This document shows, in pieces, positions 53,020-62,440 of a stretch of DNA of 64,000 nt. Numbering within the stretch: position 1 is the first letter of the stretch; each line of letters opens with the position of its first letter. The notes under the pieces were generated by a model that saw only the letters and a list, made by a program, of their open reading frames with translations, had not been told where the DNA came from and made no database searches. The translations under genes were made by a program, and so were the position numbers. Source of the DNA: Inediibacterium massiliense. GTDB lineage: Bacteria > Bacillota > Clostridia > Peptostreptococcales > Thermotaleaceae. The DNA lies in the NCBI RefSeq assembly GCF_001282725.1, contig NZ_LN876587.1, positions 987,695 to 1,051,694 on the forward strand. The letters are read 5' to 3'.

Positions 53020-53214
53020 ATGTTAGAAGGATTTATTATAACGAATAAATTTGAAAGTAGATTTAAATGTAGTAATTTAGTTTTAAAAAATGGGTTTGTG
53101 GAATTGTATGATGTTACATTTACAGATATTTTAAATAGTAAAAGTGGTTTTGGTTTTAAAGAATATAAGAAAATGCATTTTAATTTAGATAATGTGATCG
53201 AGATTAAGATATAA
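53020..53214 (+). CDS. small hypothetical prophage protein
   Basis: 64 aa from ATG 53020, 11 nt after GGAGG. A longer frame from 52894 runs through the terminator and is rejected. Beta-rich, ending NLDNVIEIKI. Family unknown. Confidence 0.5.
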   Translation: MLEGFIITNKFESRFKCSNLVLKNGFVELYDVTFTDILNSKSGFGFKEYKKMHFNLDNVIEIKI

Positions 53215-53218
53215 GTAG

Positions 53219-53668
53219 GTGATTAGGATTGCATTAAAAAAACAATGTCGGTGTGGTAAAATTATTGATCATGGAATGAAATACTGCGATGAGTGTAATA
53301 ACAAAGTAGAGCAAGAAAAAAGGGAACGAAATAAGCAATATGATAAATATGTAAGAAAAAGTGAAGGCAATAAAAAATATGATAACTTCTATCATGATAA
53401 ATCTTGGATACAGGCTAGAAATAGAATAATGCAAAGATATAATAGATTATGCTTGTATTCTTATTATATAGATAAGAAGATTGTATTTGCTGATTGTGTA
53501 CATCATATAGAATTTTTGAAAGATAATTGGGATAGGAGATTAGACGAAAAGAATCTTATTCCTTTGTCTAATGATGTGCATAGTAAGGTGCATAAAAGTA
53601 ATAAGAAAGCAATGCAGGAATTATTGTTTGGATTGTTGAAACGATGGAAATTAGAGTTTGGAGGTTGA
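53219..53668 (+). CDS. HNH endonuclease
   Basis: 149 aa. N-terminal zinc knuckle (CRCGKIIDHGMKYCDEC), then an HNH domain with DCVHHIEFLKDNW, LIPLSNDVHSKVH: catalytic HH, Asn and His are present. In HK97-type phages an HNH enzyme encoded near the terminase is needed for DNA packaging; here four genes sit between it and terL. Start given as GTG 53219, but ribosome spacing is poor and a slightly later start is possible. Confidence 0.82.
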   Translation: MIRIALKKQCRCGKIIDHGMKYCDECNNKVEQEKRERNKQYDKYVRKSEGNKKYDNFYHDKSWIQARNRIMQRYNRLCLYSYYIDKKIVFADCVHHIEFLKDNWDRRLDEKNLIPLSNDVHSKVHKSNKKAMQELLFGLLKRWKLEFGG

Positions 53669-53673
53669 TTAAT

Positions 53674-54033
53674 ATGATGTTAGTAGATAGTTGGGATCAA
53701 CATATATATGTAAAAGAAATGATGAAATATGATCATGTGTTAGAGAATAAAGATTGTAAACTTGTGATTTGTTGGAATGATGATGAAGTAACAATGAAGA
53801 ATAAAGAGATGAATAATAAATGTGATATAGTTAAGAGAGCATTAGAATTATATACAGCAGATTGTATACATACAGATATAGTAAATGCTACACAGTTTAT
53901 GCAAGTGTCTAATTGTATAATAAAAGCTATAGATGAATGCGAGGGAGAAACAAAGTTAAAAGATACTGTGGTTAATTTAACAATAAATGTAGATACTACA
54001 GAATTGGAAAATGCTATTGAAAGAATGAACTAG
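53674..54033 (+). CDS. hypothetical prophage protein
   Basis: About 119 aa from ATG 53674, 9 nt after GGAGG; the longer frame overlaps the HNH gene. A hydrophilic alpha/beta protein ending VVNLTINVDTTELENAIERM. Family unknown. Confidence 0.55.
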   Translation: MMLVDSWDQHIYVKEMMKYDHVLENKDCKLVICWNDDEVTMKNKEMNNKCDIVKRALELYTADCIHTDIVNATQFMQVSNCIIKAIDECEGETKLKDTVVNLTINVDTTELENAIERMN

Positions 54034-54100
54034 AACTAATTATTACCAAAATTTCTAATATAATGTTATAATATTAGAAAAAACAAAAGGTGTGATTGGT

Positions 54101-54586
54101 TTGAAAAAATGGATACTTACACATAAGACGATAAGTTTTTGTATAGTAATTATATTGATATGTGTTGTGTTTGTAGCAAATGAATTAACAAGTTTGTCAA
54201 AAAATCTACATGATGAATTTAATGAAGCATATGGAGAATACTTGGATTATGAGCAGAAGACATTGCTTGGAGTTCATGTAAACAATACAAACAATGGATT
54301 AATAATGATGATGATGCAAAACAAATATCCTACGGATGAGTTGCAAGAGAAGAAATTTTTAGAAAACACTAGGAAATTTTTAAATGAGATTGCAGGATAT
54401 AGAAATGATAACAAAGAATTTAAAACAATTGAATTAATGTGTGGATTGCATATGTTCGGAGAAGAAGATGGCAAAATGTTTTGTAGTACAAAAATTGATG
54501 TAAGCAGCCTTAAAAAAATTGATTGGAATAAAATAAGTGATAATGAATTTAAAAAAATAATTAATTATAAAAGATATGAGAAGTAA
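54101..54586 (+). CDS. single-pass membrane protein
   Basis: About 161 aa from TTG 54101, 10 nt after AAAGG. A basic start, transmembrane helix at about 9-28 (TISFCIVIILICVVFVANEL) and an extracytoplasmic helical domain. TATAAT at about 54067 suggests its own promoter. Could be a superinfection or envelope protein expressed from the prophage; this is a guess. Confidence 0.55.
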   Translation: MKKWILTHKTISFCIVIILICVVFVANELTSLSKNLHDEFNEAYGEYLDYEQKTLLGVHVNNTNNGLIMMMMQNKYPTDELQEKKFLENTRKFLNEIAGYRNDNKEFKTIELMCGLHMFGEEDGKMFCSTKIDVSSLKKIDWNKISDNEFKKIINYKRYEK

Positions 54587-54618
54587 GAGAGTAAACATTT
54601 AGTCTACTCTCTTTTTTA
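54586..54618 (+). terminator. intrinsic terminator before the packaging module
   Basis: AGAGAGTA / TACTCTCT stem with 11-nt loop, then TTTTTT. It separates the early/middle genes from the late module. Confidence 0.85.
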
Positions 54619-54740
54619 TTGCAATCAACCCCCCCCTCTTTAATTCCTAAAAAGGTAATTCTGAAATACCGTTGTCCCTGTGTTTTGTAGCAAAAACTCC
54701 CTAAATAAATATTTTTGAAGATGAAAGTGAGGTGTAGAAG

Positions 54741-55202
54741 GTGGCAAGATCAAAACAACCAATAAGTTTAATAGAAGCAAAAGGAAAAAAACATTTAACA
54801 AAACAAGAAATTGAAGATAGGAAGAATAGTGAAGTCAAAGCAGGGAGTGACAATGTTGTTGCACCTTCTTACTTAACTAAAAAACAAAAAGAAACATTTG
54901 AATGGTATGTTTGTGAATTAAAGAAAATTGACATTATAGGAAATATAGACGTTGAATGTCTTGCAAGATATGTTGTTGCAGAAGAACAATTTAAAAAAGT
55001 TGCTAAAAAAATAAGAACAACTGATATATTAAATGATGATTATGATAAGTTGCTTGTTAAATTTGATAAATTATATAAGATTTGCAGGCAAGGATCATCT
55101 GATTTAGGTTTAACAATATCATCCAGGTGTAAATTAGTAATACCAAAAGTAGAAGAAAAGCCGAAAAATAAGTTTGAAAAATTTGGTGCTAAAAATGGAT
55201 AG
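54741..55202 (+). CDS. terS: phage terminase small subunit, P27 family
   Basis: 153 aa, GTG start. The family layout is visible: basic N-terminal tail (ARSKQPISLIEAKGKKHLTK), APSYLTKKQKETFEWYV, and a helical centre ending SDLGLTISSRCKLVIPK. TerS recognises the phage DNA and hands it to TerL. Overlaps terL by 8 nt. Confidence 0.88.
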   Translation: MARSKQPISLIEAKGKKHLTKQEIEDRKNSEVKAGSDNVVAPSYLTKKQKETFEWYVCELKKIDIIGNIDVECLARYVVAEEQFKKVAKKIRTTDILNDDYDKLLVKFDKLYKICRQGSSDLGLTISSRCKLVIPKVEEKPKNKFEKFGAKNG

Positions 55203-56895
55203 AGTTACACAATATGCACTAGATGTATTAGATGAAAAAATTATTGCAGGTGAAAGTGTAAAATTAGCGTGTAAAAGACACTTGGATGACTTAGAACAAA
55301 GTAAATTTGAACCTTATAGATATAGGTTTGATGTAGATAGTGCAAATAAAATAATTGATTTTGCAGAAACATTAACACTTGCAGAAGGTGGAGAACCAAA
55401 ACCATTAAGATTATATCCGTTTCAGGCTTTTATTTTAGGTAGTTTATATGGTTGGGTTACAAAAGATAAAGGATATAGAAAATATAGACAAAGCTATACA
55501 CAAGTTGCAAGACAACAAGGCAAATCATTATTAAATGGGGTATTAACTACATATAATGGTAATTTTATTAATTATAATTATGTTCTGATAATGTTAGGGG
55601 CTACTAAGAAAGATCAAGCAAAGATTGTATTTAATGAAGCAGTTAAATTTATAGAAAGTGATAGTGATTTACAAGAGTTATTTAATGTAAAAGACTATAA
55701 AAGTGAAATAGAATGCAAATTAACTAATAGTACAATAAGAGCAATAGGGCGAGATACAAAAACACTTGATGGATTTAGATGTATTTACGGAAGTGTCGAC
55801 GAATATCATTTACATAAGGATAATCAAATATATTCATTATTCAAAGATGGGCAAAAGAAACTAAAAGAATGTTTGTTAAGTGTTATAACCACAGCAGGAT
55901 TTACAATAGATGGTGCTTGTCATAAACTTTACAAATATTGCAAAGATGTTTTAGAAGGTAGAGAACAAAATGATGCACAATTTGTTTTTATAGCTGAATT
56001 AGATGAAGAAGACGATATAAATGATTATAACAATTGGTTTAAAGCAAACCCTACTATGCAATATGATTTAGATAGTTTGGAAGTTTTGAAGGTTGATTAT
56101 GCACAATCTAAAAAAATGGGTGGCAAGGATTGGAATAACTTTTTGACAAAACAGCTTAATATATGGGTTGAATTTACTGAAAAAAAGTATATGAACATGA
56201 CAGCATGGCATAAATGTGCTAGTAGTAAAACATTAGAGGATTTTAGAGGACAACCTTGTATTTTAGGATTAGATGCAAGTAGTGGTGGAGATTTAACATC
56301 AATATGTTTTGAATTTACATGGTTTGATGATAAGGGAGAAAAACATTATTTCGTACATCACCATTCATTTATTCCTGCCAATAGGATTAAAGAACATGAA
56401 CAAACAGACAATGCACCATATAAATTGTGGATTAAGAAAAAACTATTAACAGAAACTTATGCTTGTGGTGGAATTAAAACAGACTATAAAGAAATATTGA
56501 AATATATAAGAGACAAAATAAAAGAATATGATTTAAAATTACAAATGATATGTTATGATCAAGCTAATGTAAGTGCATTTTTAGCTGATTTAGAAGAATT
56601 TAATGTAGATTGTTTAGATATATATCAAAACTCTAAAAGCTTAAATGATAGTGTAATGGATATTAAATATAGTGTAGAAGGTGGAAATATAGAATATAAC
56701 AAAGAAGATGAGTTATTAACATGGGCAATGAATAATGCAGAATTAACCCCGCCAAAGCAAGGAAAAGTTATGTTAGATAAAAACAGCAGATTTAAAAGAA
56801 TTGATCCTATAGCTTGTTGGGTAGATGCACATAAAATGAGTATGAGAAATGAAAATAAGCAATCAGCAGATGAATATTTCACATCTGAGGAATAG
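55195..56895 (+). CDS. terL: phage terminase large subunit
   Basis: About 566 aa from ATG 55195. Walker A region TQVARQQGKSLLNGVL, Walker B CIYGSVDEYHLH, and an RNase-H-like nuclease domain beginning ILGLDASSGGDLTSI with later acidic residues (IDPIACWVDAH). ATP-driven motor packaging DNA through the portal and cutting it. HK97/Terminase_1 type. Confidence 0.95.
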   Translation: MDRVTQYALDVLDEKIIAGESVKLACKRHLDDLEQSKFEPYRYRFDVDSANKIIDFAETLTLAEGGEPKPLRLYPFQAFILGSLYGWVTKDKGYRKYRQSYTQVARQQGKSLLNGVLTTYNGNFINYNYVLIMLGATKKDQAKIVFNEAVKFIESDSDLQELFNVKDYKSEIECKLTNSTIRAIGRDTKTLDGFRCIYGSVDEYHLHKDNQIYSLFKDGQKKLKECLLSVITTAGFTIDGACHKLYKYCKDVLEGREQNDAQFVFIAELDEEDDINDYNNWFKANPTMQYDLDSLEVLKVDYAQSKKMGGKDWNNFLTKQLNIWVEFTEKKYMNMTAWHKCASSKTLEDFRGQPCILGLDASSGGDLTSICFEFTWFDDKGEKHYFVHHHSFIPANRIKEHEQTDNAPYKLWIKKKLLTETYACGGIKTDYKEILKYIRDKIKEYDLKLQMICYDQANVSAFLADLEEFNVDCLDIYQNSKSLNDSVMDIKYSVEGGNIEYNKEDELLTWAMNNAELTPPKQGKVMLDKNSRFKRIDPIACWVDAHKMSMRNENKQSADEYFTSEE

Positions 56896-56921
56896 TCAAT
56901 GTAAAAAAGGATGGTGAGGAA

Positions 56922-57128
56922 GTGATAGAAAAAACTATAAAAGAATATTTTTTATTATTTACAAAATTAATTATAGATAATATAAACGATATTCTAATTT
57001 TAATAGGAATATCTTTTTTAATTTATACAATGTTTACTTATGTATCTAAATTTGCTGGATATTTGAGTATGAGCATTGTTTTTATTATTTTAGGACTAAT
57101 TTTTTCTAAAATTAAAGTTAAGAAATAA
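56922..57128 (+). CDS. small two-helix membrane protein
   Basis: 68 aa, GTG start after GGTGAGGAA. Two hydrophobic helices (ILILIGISFLIYTMF and MSIVFIILGLIF). Small membrane proteins between terL and portal occur in several Firmicutes siphophages; function unknown. Confidence 0.65.
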   Translation: MIEKTIKEYFLLFTKLIIDNINDILILIGISFLIYTMFTYVSKFAGYLSMSIVFIILGLIFSKIKVKK

Positions 57129-57150
57129 CCTCGAAGGGAGGTGATTGTGA

Positions 57151-58410
57151 TTGTTTGAAAGAATATTTGAAAAAAGAAATGAAGAAACAACATTGAGTAA
57201 TCCAGCAAGTTGGTTTAATAGTTTATTTAATGGAAGTATTACATCAAGTGGTGAAAAAATAAGCAATACAGATTCTTTTAATATAGGTTCTGTGTTCGCT
57301 TGTGCTGAAAGGCGAGCAAATACTATATCAAAACTATCTTTACATACATATAAAATAAAAAATAATAGTAAAGAGAGAGAATATAAACATCCAGTGGTAA
57401 AACTACTGGAGAATAGACCTAATCCATATTTAACACCATCTGTTTTTAAATCTACTTTATCTGTTCATGAAGATATATGGGGCAATGCTTATATTTGGAT
57501 TGAGTCTGATAAAATTACAGGTTATCCAAAAGCACTATGGATATTAGACCCAAGTACAACTGTAATATATAAAGAAATTAATACAGGGGTAATCACATAT
57601 GGTGCTTTAATAAATAATAAATTATATACATTTGATAATGATGAAATAATACATCTAAAAGGACTAAGTGTAGATGGATTGGTTGGTAAAAGTAGAATAG
57701 AAGTAGCAAGGGAAACACTTGGAAACATGAAGGCTACAAGTAAATTTATTGGAAAATTCTATGCACAAGGAACTATGAGTGGTGGAATATTAACTTATCC
57801 TGAACAATTAGGAAAAGAAACTAAAGAAAGAATAAAAGATGAGTGGCAGAAAAGCCATAGTGGTTTAGATCAAGCTGGAAAAATAGCTTTATTAGATAAA
57901 GGATTGAATTACAAAGAATTAGGCATGCCATTGAAAGATGCTGAATTTATAGAAAGCATGAAATTTAATAAAGAAGAAATAGGCATGATTTTTAATATTC
58001 CCCCACATAAGATTGGTTTACTTGATAGGGCTACATTCTCAAATATAGAACAACAATCTATGGAATATATAGGAGATAGCATTCAACCGGTAGTGACACA
58101 ATGGGAAGAAGAATTTACGTATAAGTTATTTTCTAAAAATAGTAGATATTATATTAAATTTAATTTGGCTAGTGCAATGAGAGCAAATAATGAAAGTCGT
58201 GCAAATTTTTATGAAAAGATGATGAATCAAGGTGTGTACTCTATTAATGATGTAAGAAGATTTGAAGATATGAATGATATAGGCGAATTAGGAGATAGAC
58301 ACTATAGAAGTCTTAATTATGTAGATATTGAAATTGCAGATAAATATCAGCTTGCAAAAGCTAATGCAAATAATTTACACACAGGAGGATGTGAAAATGA
58401 GGATGAATAA
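57151..58410 (+). CDS. phage portal protein, HK97 family
   Basis: 419 aa, TTG start after GGGAGGTGAT. Typical portal features: SVFACAERRANTISKLSLHTY, PNPYLTPSVFKSTLSVHEDIWGNAY (in part: WGNAYIWIESDKITG), DEIIHLKGLS and GMIFNIPPHKIGLLDRATFSN, the conserved wing/stem region. Forms the dodecameric DNA channel. Overlaps the protease gene. Confidence 0.95.
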   Translation: MFERIFEKRNEETTLSNPASWFNSLFNGSITSSGEKISNTDSFNIGSVFACAERRANTISKLSLHTYKIKNNSKEREYKHPVVKLLENRPNPYLTPSVFKSTLSVHEDIWGNAYIWIESDKITGYPKALWILDPSTTVIYKEINTGVITYGALINNKLYTFDNDEIIHLKGLSVDGLVGKSRIEVARETLGNMKATSKFIGKFYAQGTMSGGILTYPEQLGKETKERIKDEWQKSHSGLDQAGKIALLDKGLNYKELGMPLKDAEFIESMKFNKEEIGMIFNIPPHKIGLLDRATFSNIEQQSMEYIGDSIQPVVTQWEEEFTYKLFSKNSRYYIKFNLASAMRANNESRANFYEKMMNQGVYSINDVRRFEDMNDIGELGDRHYRSLNYVDIEIADKYQLAKANANNLHTGGCENEDE

Positions 58411-59032
58411 AGAAATCAGATTAATTAATACAAATGTAGAATTAAGATCAGTAAAAGAAGGTGATAAAGAACAGGAATATATTACTGGATATGCATTGAA
58501 ATTTGAACGATGGAGTGAGTTGTTAGGTTGGGGTTTTAAAGAAATAATTAGTCGTGGTGCATTAGATAATACTGATTTTTCAGATGTAGTAGCATTCTTT
58601 AACCACGATATGAATAAACCATTAGCACGAAATTCGATTGAAAGTGGAGTGGGTAGTTTATCACTTGAAGTTGATGAAATAGGACTAAAATTTAAATTTA
58701 TACCAACAGGTACGAGTTATGCAAGAGATTTAAAGGAAAATATGAGGGCAAAAATAGTAGATAAGTGTTCTTTTGCTTTTCAATTAGATTATAGAGACGA
58801 TGCAGCACAAGAATGGGAGTGGGATTATGATACAGGATTAGATTACGATAAGCGTAGAATCAATAAAATTGCAAAGATATCTGATATTAGTATTGTAGTT
58901 CAACCTGCATATAATGATACTGAAAGTGTCGTAAGTAATAGATGTTTAGAACAAAAACAAGAGTTGCAAAAAGTAAAAGATTTAGAATTAAGACAACGTA
59001 AAATAAAATTAGAGTTAGAATTATTAAAATAA
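58397..59032 (+). CDS. prohead protease, HK97 family
   Basis: 211 aa from ATG 58397, 8 nt after AGGAGG and inside the end of the portal gene. Motifs: ITGYALKFERWSE, ISRGALDNTDF, FNHDMNKPLAR (catalytic His) and KCSFAFQLDY (catalytic Ser). Herpesvirus-protease-like fold; cleaves the capsid delta domain during maturation. Confidence 0.93.
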   Translation: MRMNKEIRLINTNVELRSVKEGDKEQEYITGYALKFERWSELLGWGFKEIISRGALDNTDFSDVVAFFNHDMNKPLARNSIESGVGSLSLEVDEIGLKFKFIPTGTSYARDLKENMRAKIVDKCSFAFQLDYRDDAAQEWEWDYDTGLDYDKRRINKIAKISDISIVVQPAYNDTESVVSNRCLEQKQELQKVKDLELRQRKIKLELELLK

Positions 59033-59126
59033 AATTAATAGTTCTTTTTTTATGTTCGAATTTAATCAAAAGTAAATATCAAATAAAAATAATTATTTAA
59101 AATATGAAAGGTATAGGTGATATTAT

Positions 59127-60353
59127 ATGAAAAAATCTGATGAAATTAAACAAGTAATTACAGAGTTAAGAGGACAAAAAGAAGCTTTAGAAACAGAAGT
59201 AAGATGTCTTATGAAAAATGAAATTGACAAAGCAGAAGAAAAAATGAAAGAAGTAAGAAATATCAATAAACAAATTACTATGCAAGAAGAATTATTAGCA
59301 AGTGCTTTAGATGAAGAAGAAAGAAATTTAAATAATACAGAGAATAGAGAGGTAGTGAAAGATATGAAAAAGGAAAATAAAACAGAGGTAAGATATAGTG
59401 ATGTATTTTGTAAATATGTAAGAAATATGTGTTTAGATGAAGATCAAAAGAAACCATTTTCAGAAGAAGAAAAGAGAGCTTTATCAAGTAATAGAGATGA
59501 AAGTGGAAAATTATTAATTCCGCAAGATTTAAGTACAAAAGTAATGGAATTAAAAAGAGAATATATGGATATGTATGATCATGTTAATGTTGAACCAGTT
59601 GGAACAGTTAGTGGACACAGACCAATCGAAACAGATGCAATTCATACTCCATTTGAAGGTGTTGCTGAATTAACAAGTATTCCAGATGCAGGTTCTCCAA
59701 AATTCTCTAAGATTGAATTTAATGTAAAAGATTTTAAAGGATTAATTGAAATTCCTAACTCACTTTTAAAAGATGAAACAGGAGATTTAATGGGACATTT
59801 GGCAAAATGGATTGCTAAGAAAATGGTTGCAACTCATAATACACTTATTTTCTATGCAAATGGTATAAATGGAACTGAAGGTATACTAGGTGTTGAAACT
59901 GATGGCTTTACAATAGAAAAAGCAAATAACCCACTTGATAAAAAGAAAATCAAAAATATTTTAAATGTTAAATTGCCTTCAGGTATCTCTAAAAATGCAG
60001 TATTGTATACTAATCAAAGTGGTTTTGATTATTTAGATGGATTAGAAGATGGACAAAAGAGAGATTTACTAGAAGAGTTAGGTGATAATAGATACAAATT
60101 AGATAAGAAAACATTAACTATTATTAAATTCGATGATGAGACTTTAAAAGCTGACGCAGATGGAAAAGTACCATTCATTTTCGGTAATGCTAAAGAAGGT
60201 ATTACATATTTTGATAGAGAAAAAATGTCTATGGCTTCAAGTAAAGAAGCAGGCTTTGAAAATGACTCTACTAAAGTAAGAGTTATTACTAGAGGAGACG
60301 TAAGACACGTAGATAAGAAAGCATTATATGTTGTATATGCTCCATTGGCTTAA
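59127..60353 (+). CDS. major capsid protein, HK97 fold
   Basis: 408 aa. An N-terminal coiled coil (about 1-75, delta domain) is removed by the protease; the mature part has LLIPQDLSTKVMELKREY, EGVAELTSIPDAG, the KDFKGLIEIPNSLLKDE strand and the C-terminal VRVITRGDVRHVDKKALYVVY. These are hallmark HK97 capsid positions. Ribosome site is modest (AAAGGTATAGGTG). Confidence 0.95.
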   Translation: MKKSDEIKQVITELRGQKEALETEVRCLMKNEIDKAEEKMKEVRNINKQITMQEELLASALDEEERNLNNTENREVVKDMKKENKTEVRYSDVFCKYVRNMCLDEDQKKPFSEEEKRALSSNRDESGKLLIPQDLSTKVMELKREYMDMYDHVNVEPVGTVSGHRPIETDAIHTPFEGVAELTSIPDAGSPKFSKIEFNVKDFKGLIEIPNSLLKDETGDLMGHLAKWIAKKMVATHNTLIFYANGINGTEGILGVETDGFTIEKANNPLDKKKIKNILNVKLPSGISKNAVLYTNQSGFDYLDGLEDGQKRDLLEELGDNRYKLDKKTLTIIKFDDETLKADADGKVPFIFGNAKEGITYFDREKMSMASSKEAGFENDSTKVRVITRGDVRHVDKKALYVVYAPLA

Positions 60354-60371
60354 TAATTAAATAATCAATAC

Positions 60372-60412
60372 AAGGGCATAGAAAAGATATGTTCTTTTTT
60401 ATTGCCCTTTTT
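60372..60412 (+). terminator. hairpin between capsid and connector genes
   Basis: AAGGGCA pairs with TGCCCTT, and an inner AGAAAA with TTTTTT; a short T-run follows. Lies 22 nt before the connector start codon. Confidence 0.65.
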
Positions 60413-60431
60413 CATGAAAGTAGGTGGCGAT

Positions 60432-60731
60432 ATGATAGTTGATTTAGGATTAGTGAAAGAATGGATAAAACGAGAAGACGATTATGTTGAAGAAGATAGT
60501 ATTTTACAATTACTTATAGATAATGCAGAAGGATATATTTTTGATACTGTAGATAATTTTGATCCTTTAAATATTAAACAATTGAATAAAGCTAAATTAA
60601 TATGTCTAGTTCTTATTTCAGATTGGTATGAAAATAGAGAATTAACAGGTAAAATATCTGAAAAAGTAAGATCTTCAATTCAAGGTCTGATGACTCAATT
60701 GCAATATTGTTATGGAAGTGATGAATCATGA
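60432..60731 (+). CDS. head-tail connector (gp6-like)
   Basis: 99 aa from ATG 60432. All-helical with VDLGLVKEWIKREDDYVEED and ILQLLIDNAEGYI, the gp6/gp15-type adaptor pattern. The frame from 60402 starts inside the hairpin tail and is rejected. Overlaps the next gene by 4 nt (ATGA). Confidence 0.85.
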   Translation: MIVDLGLVKEWIKREDDYVEEDSILQLLIDNAEGYIFDTVDNFDPLNIKQLNKAKLICLVLISDWYENRELTGKISEKVRSSIQGLMTQLQYCYGSDES

Positions 60732-61072
60732 AAATAGGAGAAATGAAAGATAGAATTACATTCCTAAAGAAAAAAGAACAGAAAGAAGAAAAGAAAAGTG
60801 CAGTAGTTGATCTATCCGATGATAATTATGAACCATATAAAAAACCTGTTTGGGCTAAAGTGGAATATTGGAAAACTACAGAAATATATAGTGCAAAAGC
60901 AGTAAATGTATTGGATACTATTAAGTTTATAATAAGGTATAGAAGAGATATTAAATCTGATATGAGAATCAAATTTAACGATGATATTTATGAAATTAAA
61001 GGCAAACCTAGACCACTTGATTCTAAAAAAATGTATCTTCTTATTGTTGGGGAAGGTGTAGAACATGAGTGA
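60728..61072 (+). CDS. phage head closure / head-tail adaptor
   Basis: 114 aa. KIGEMKDRITFLKKK at the start, then VWAKVEYWKTTEIYSAKA and RIKFNDDIYEIKGKPRP: the SPP1 gp16-like stopper fold. Overlaps neighbours by 4 and 8 nt. Confidence 0.85.
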   Translation: MKIGEMKDRITFLKKKEQKEEKKSAVVDLSDDNYEPYKKPVWAKVEYWKTTEIYSAKAVNVLDTIKFIIRYRRDIKSDMRIKFNDDIYEIKGKPRPLDSKKMYLLIVGEGVEHE

Positions 61073-61463
61073 TAATATAAGTTTTGAATGGGATTTTTCT
61101 GGTATTTTAAAAGAATTTGAACGTATGGGAAAAGACATGGAAAAAGTTGAAAAAACAGGTACGTTGAAAGCTAGTAAGGCTGTAGCAAATAAATTAAAAG
61201 ACAATACAAATCGAAGTACAGTAGATAAAGAAGGATATAAACATATGCAAGATAACATTAAAATATCTGGACTAAAAGAAGATGAAAATTTAGATAAATA
61301 TAGAGGGGTAGGGTTTGGAAAATTACAATATAAAGCTAATTGGCTAAATGATGGTACAAGTAAAATGAAACCTACCCATTTTTTAACCAAAACGGTTGAA
61401 GAAACTAAAGATGAAGTAAAAGAAATTATAGATCAAGAAATTAAGAAAGAATTGAAATTATAG
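61065..61463 (+). CDS. HK97 gp10-like tail completion protein
   Basis: 132 aa with FEWDFSGILKEFERMGKDME and an LYKANWLNDGTSKMKPTHFL-like stretch (YKANWLNDGTSKMKPTHFL), the hallmark of the gp10 family: residues WLNDGTS..PTHF. Located between closure protein and tail terminator as usual. Confidence 0.87.
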   Translation: MSDNISFEWDFSGILKEFERMGKDMEKVEKTGTLKASKAVANKLKDNTNRSTVDKEGYKHMQDNIKISGLKEDENLDKYRGVGFGKLQYKANWLNDGTSKMKPTHFLTKTVEETKDEVKEIIDQEIKKELKL

Positions 61464-61466
61464 TGG

Positions 61467-61820
61467 GTGATAGAATTGAATATGATTGACTTAGTTAGTA
61501 ATAAATTGAGTGAATTGGGTTATAAAGTACAATGGCAGTCAAGACCAAAAAAATTCCCTTCAATAACTTTTCAATTTCCTTTGCAGACAGGAGAAGAATT
61601 TTCAGATGACGAAGAGACTGTAACGAAATATATTTTACATGTAGATATTTGGAGTAAAAATGACTATTCTGAATTAACAGCACAAGTAAAAGAAAAATTA
61701 AAAGAAATAGGTTTTTATAGAACTATGGAAATGGATGATTATGAAGAAGAAACACAAATTTATCATAAAATTTTAAAGTTTAATTATTATGAAGATAATG
61801 AAAGTGAGGATGATATTTAA
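61467..61820 (+). CDS. tail terminator/completion protein
   Basis: About 117 aa. IDLVSNKLSELGYKVQWQSRPKKFPS (in part: LVSNKLSELGYKVQWQ), then YILHVDIWSKNDYSELTA: the gp11/lambda gpU-like fold that ends the tail tube. The start could be GTG 61467, TTG 61476 or ATG 61482. Overlaps the tail tube gene by 1 nt. Confidence 0.8.
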   Translation: MIELNMIDLVSNKLSELGYKVQWQSRPKKFPSITFQFPLQTGEEFSDDEETVTKYILHVDIWSKNDYSELTAQVKEKLKEIGFYRTMEMDDYEEETQIYHKILKFNYYEDNESEDDI

Positions 61821-62389
61821 TGGCAAGAAAAATAGGAATAAAAAATATACATATTGCAATAAATACACAAGATGATACAAATGCATTAACATATGAGAAG
61901 CCAGTAAAATTTGCTCGTGCAATAAAAGCAAGTGTAAAAGCTAAATCCAATTCTGAAACATGGTATAGTGATGATGCAGTAGAAGATGTAATAAATGAAT
62001 TTGATAGTGTAGATGTAGAGATAGAGGTTAATGCATTGACTTTAAAACAACAAGCAATGTTGTTGGGGCATAAGCTAGATGGAAAAGGTGGTATGATTCA
62101 AAACAAGAATGACATAGCACCTTATGTATCTCTTATGTTTATGTCCAAAAAATCTAATAACAAATATAGATATGTATTATTGTATAAAGGAAAGTTTGAG
62201 TTGATTGGTGAGGAATATAATACACAAACAAACAAAATTGAATCAGTTACTCCAAAATTGAAGGCTACTTTTGTAGCAACCGAACATAATGGAGATTATA
62301 TTTACAAATTAGATGAAGATGAAGAAGGCTTTGACAAAACAATAGCAGAGAGTTTCTTTACACAAGTGCATGGATCAACAGTGGCTTAG
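61820..62389 (+). CDS. major tail (tube) protein, phi13 type
   Basis: 189 aa. RKIGIKNIHIAINTQDD, YEKPVKFARAIKASVKA and WYSDDAVEDVINEFDSVDVE match phi13-family major tail proteins; the C-terminal part has FELIGEEYNTQTNKIESVTP. Forms the siphovirus tail tube. The stop codon is inside a terminator stem. Confidence 0.9.
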   Translation: MARKIGIKNIHIAINTQDDTNALTYEKPVKFARAIKASVKAKSNSETWYSDDAVEDVINEFDSVDVEIEVNALTLKQQAMLLGHKLDGKGGMIQNKNDIAPYVSLMFMSKKSNNKYRYVLLYKGKFELIGEEYNTQTNKIESVTPKLKATFVATEHNGDYIYKLDEDEEGFDKTIAESFFTQVHGSTVA

Positions 62390-62408
62390 TTAATTCTAAG
62401 CCTTTTTT
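62383..62408 (+). terminator. intrinsic terminator overlapping the tail tube stop codon
   Basis: GGCTTAG (62383-62389, containing the TAG stop) pairs with CTAAGCC (62396-62402), then TTTTTT. It probably trims transcription of downstream tail genes. Confidence 0.85.
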
Positions 62409-62440
62409 ATTTTAAAATTAAAATAGGAGGAAGCTAAAAT

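Noticed and set aside
60402-60431. Earlier start for the gp6-like connector
   Set aside because: It begins within the hairpin and T-run, before the AGGTGG ribosome site.
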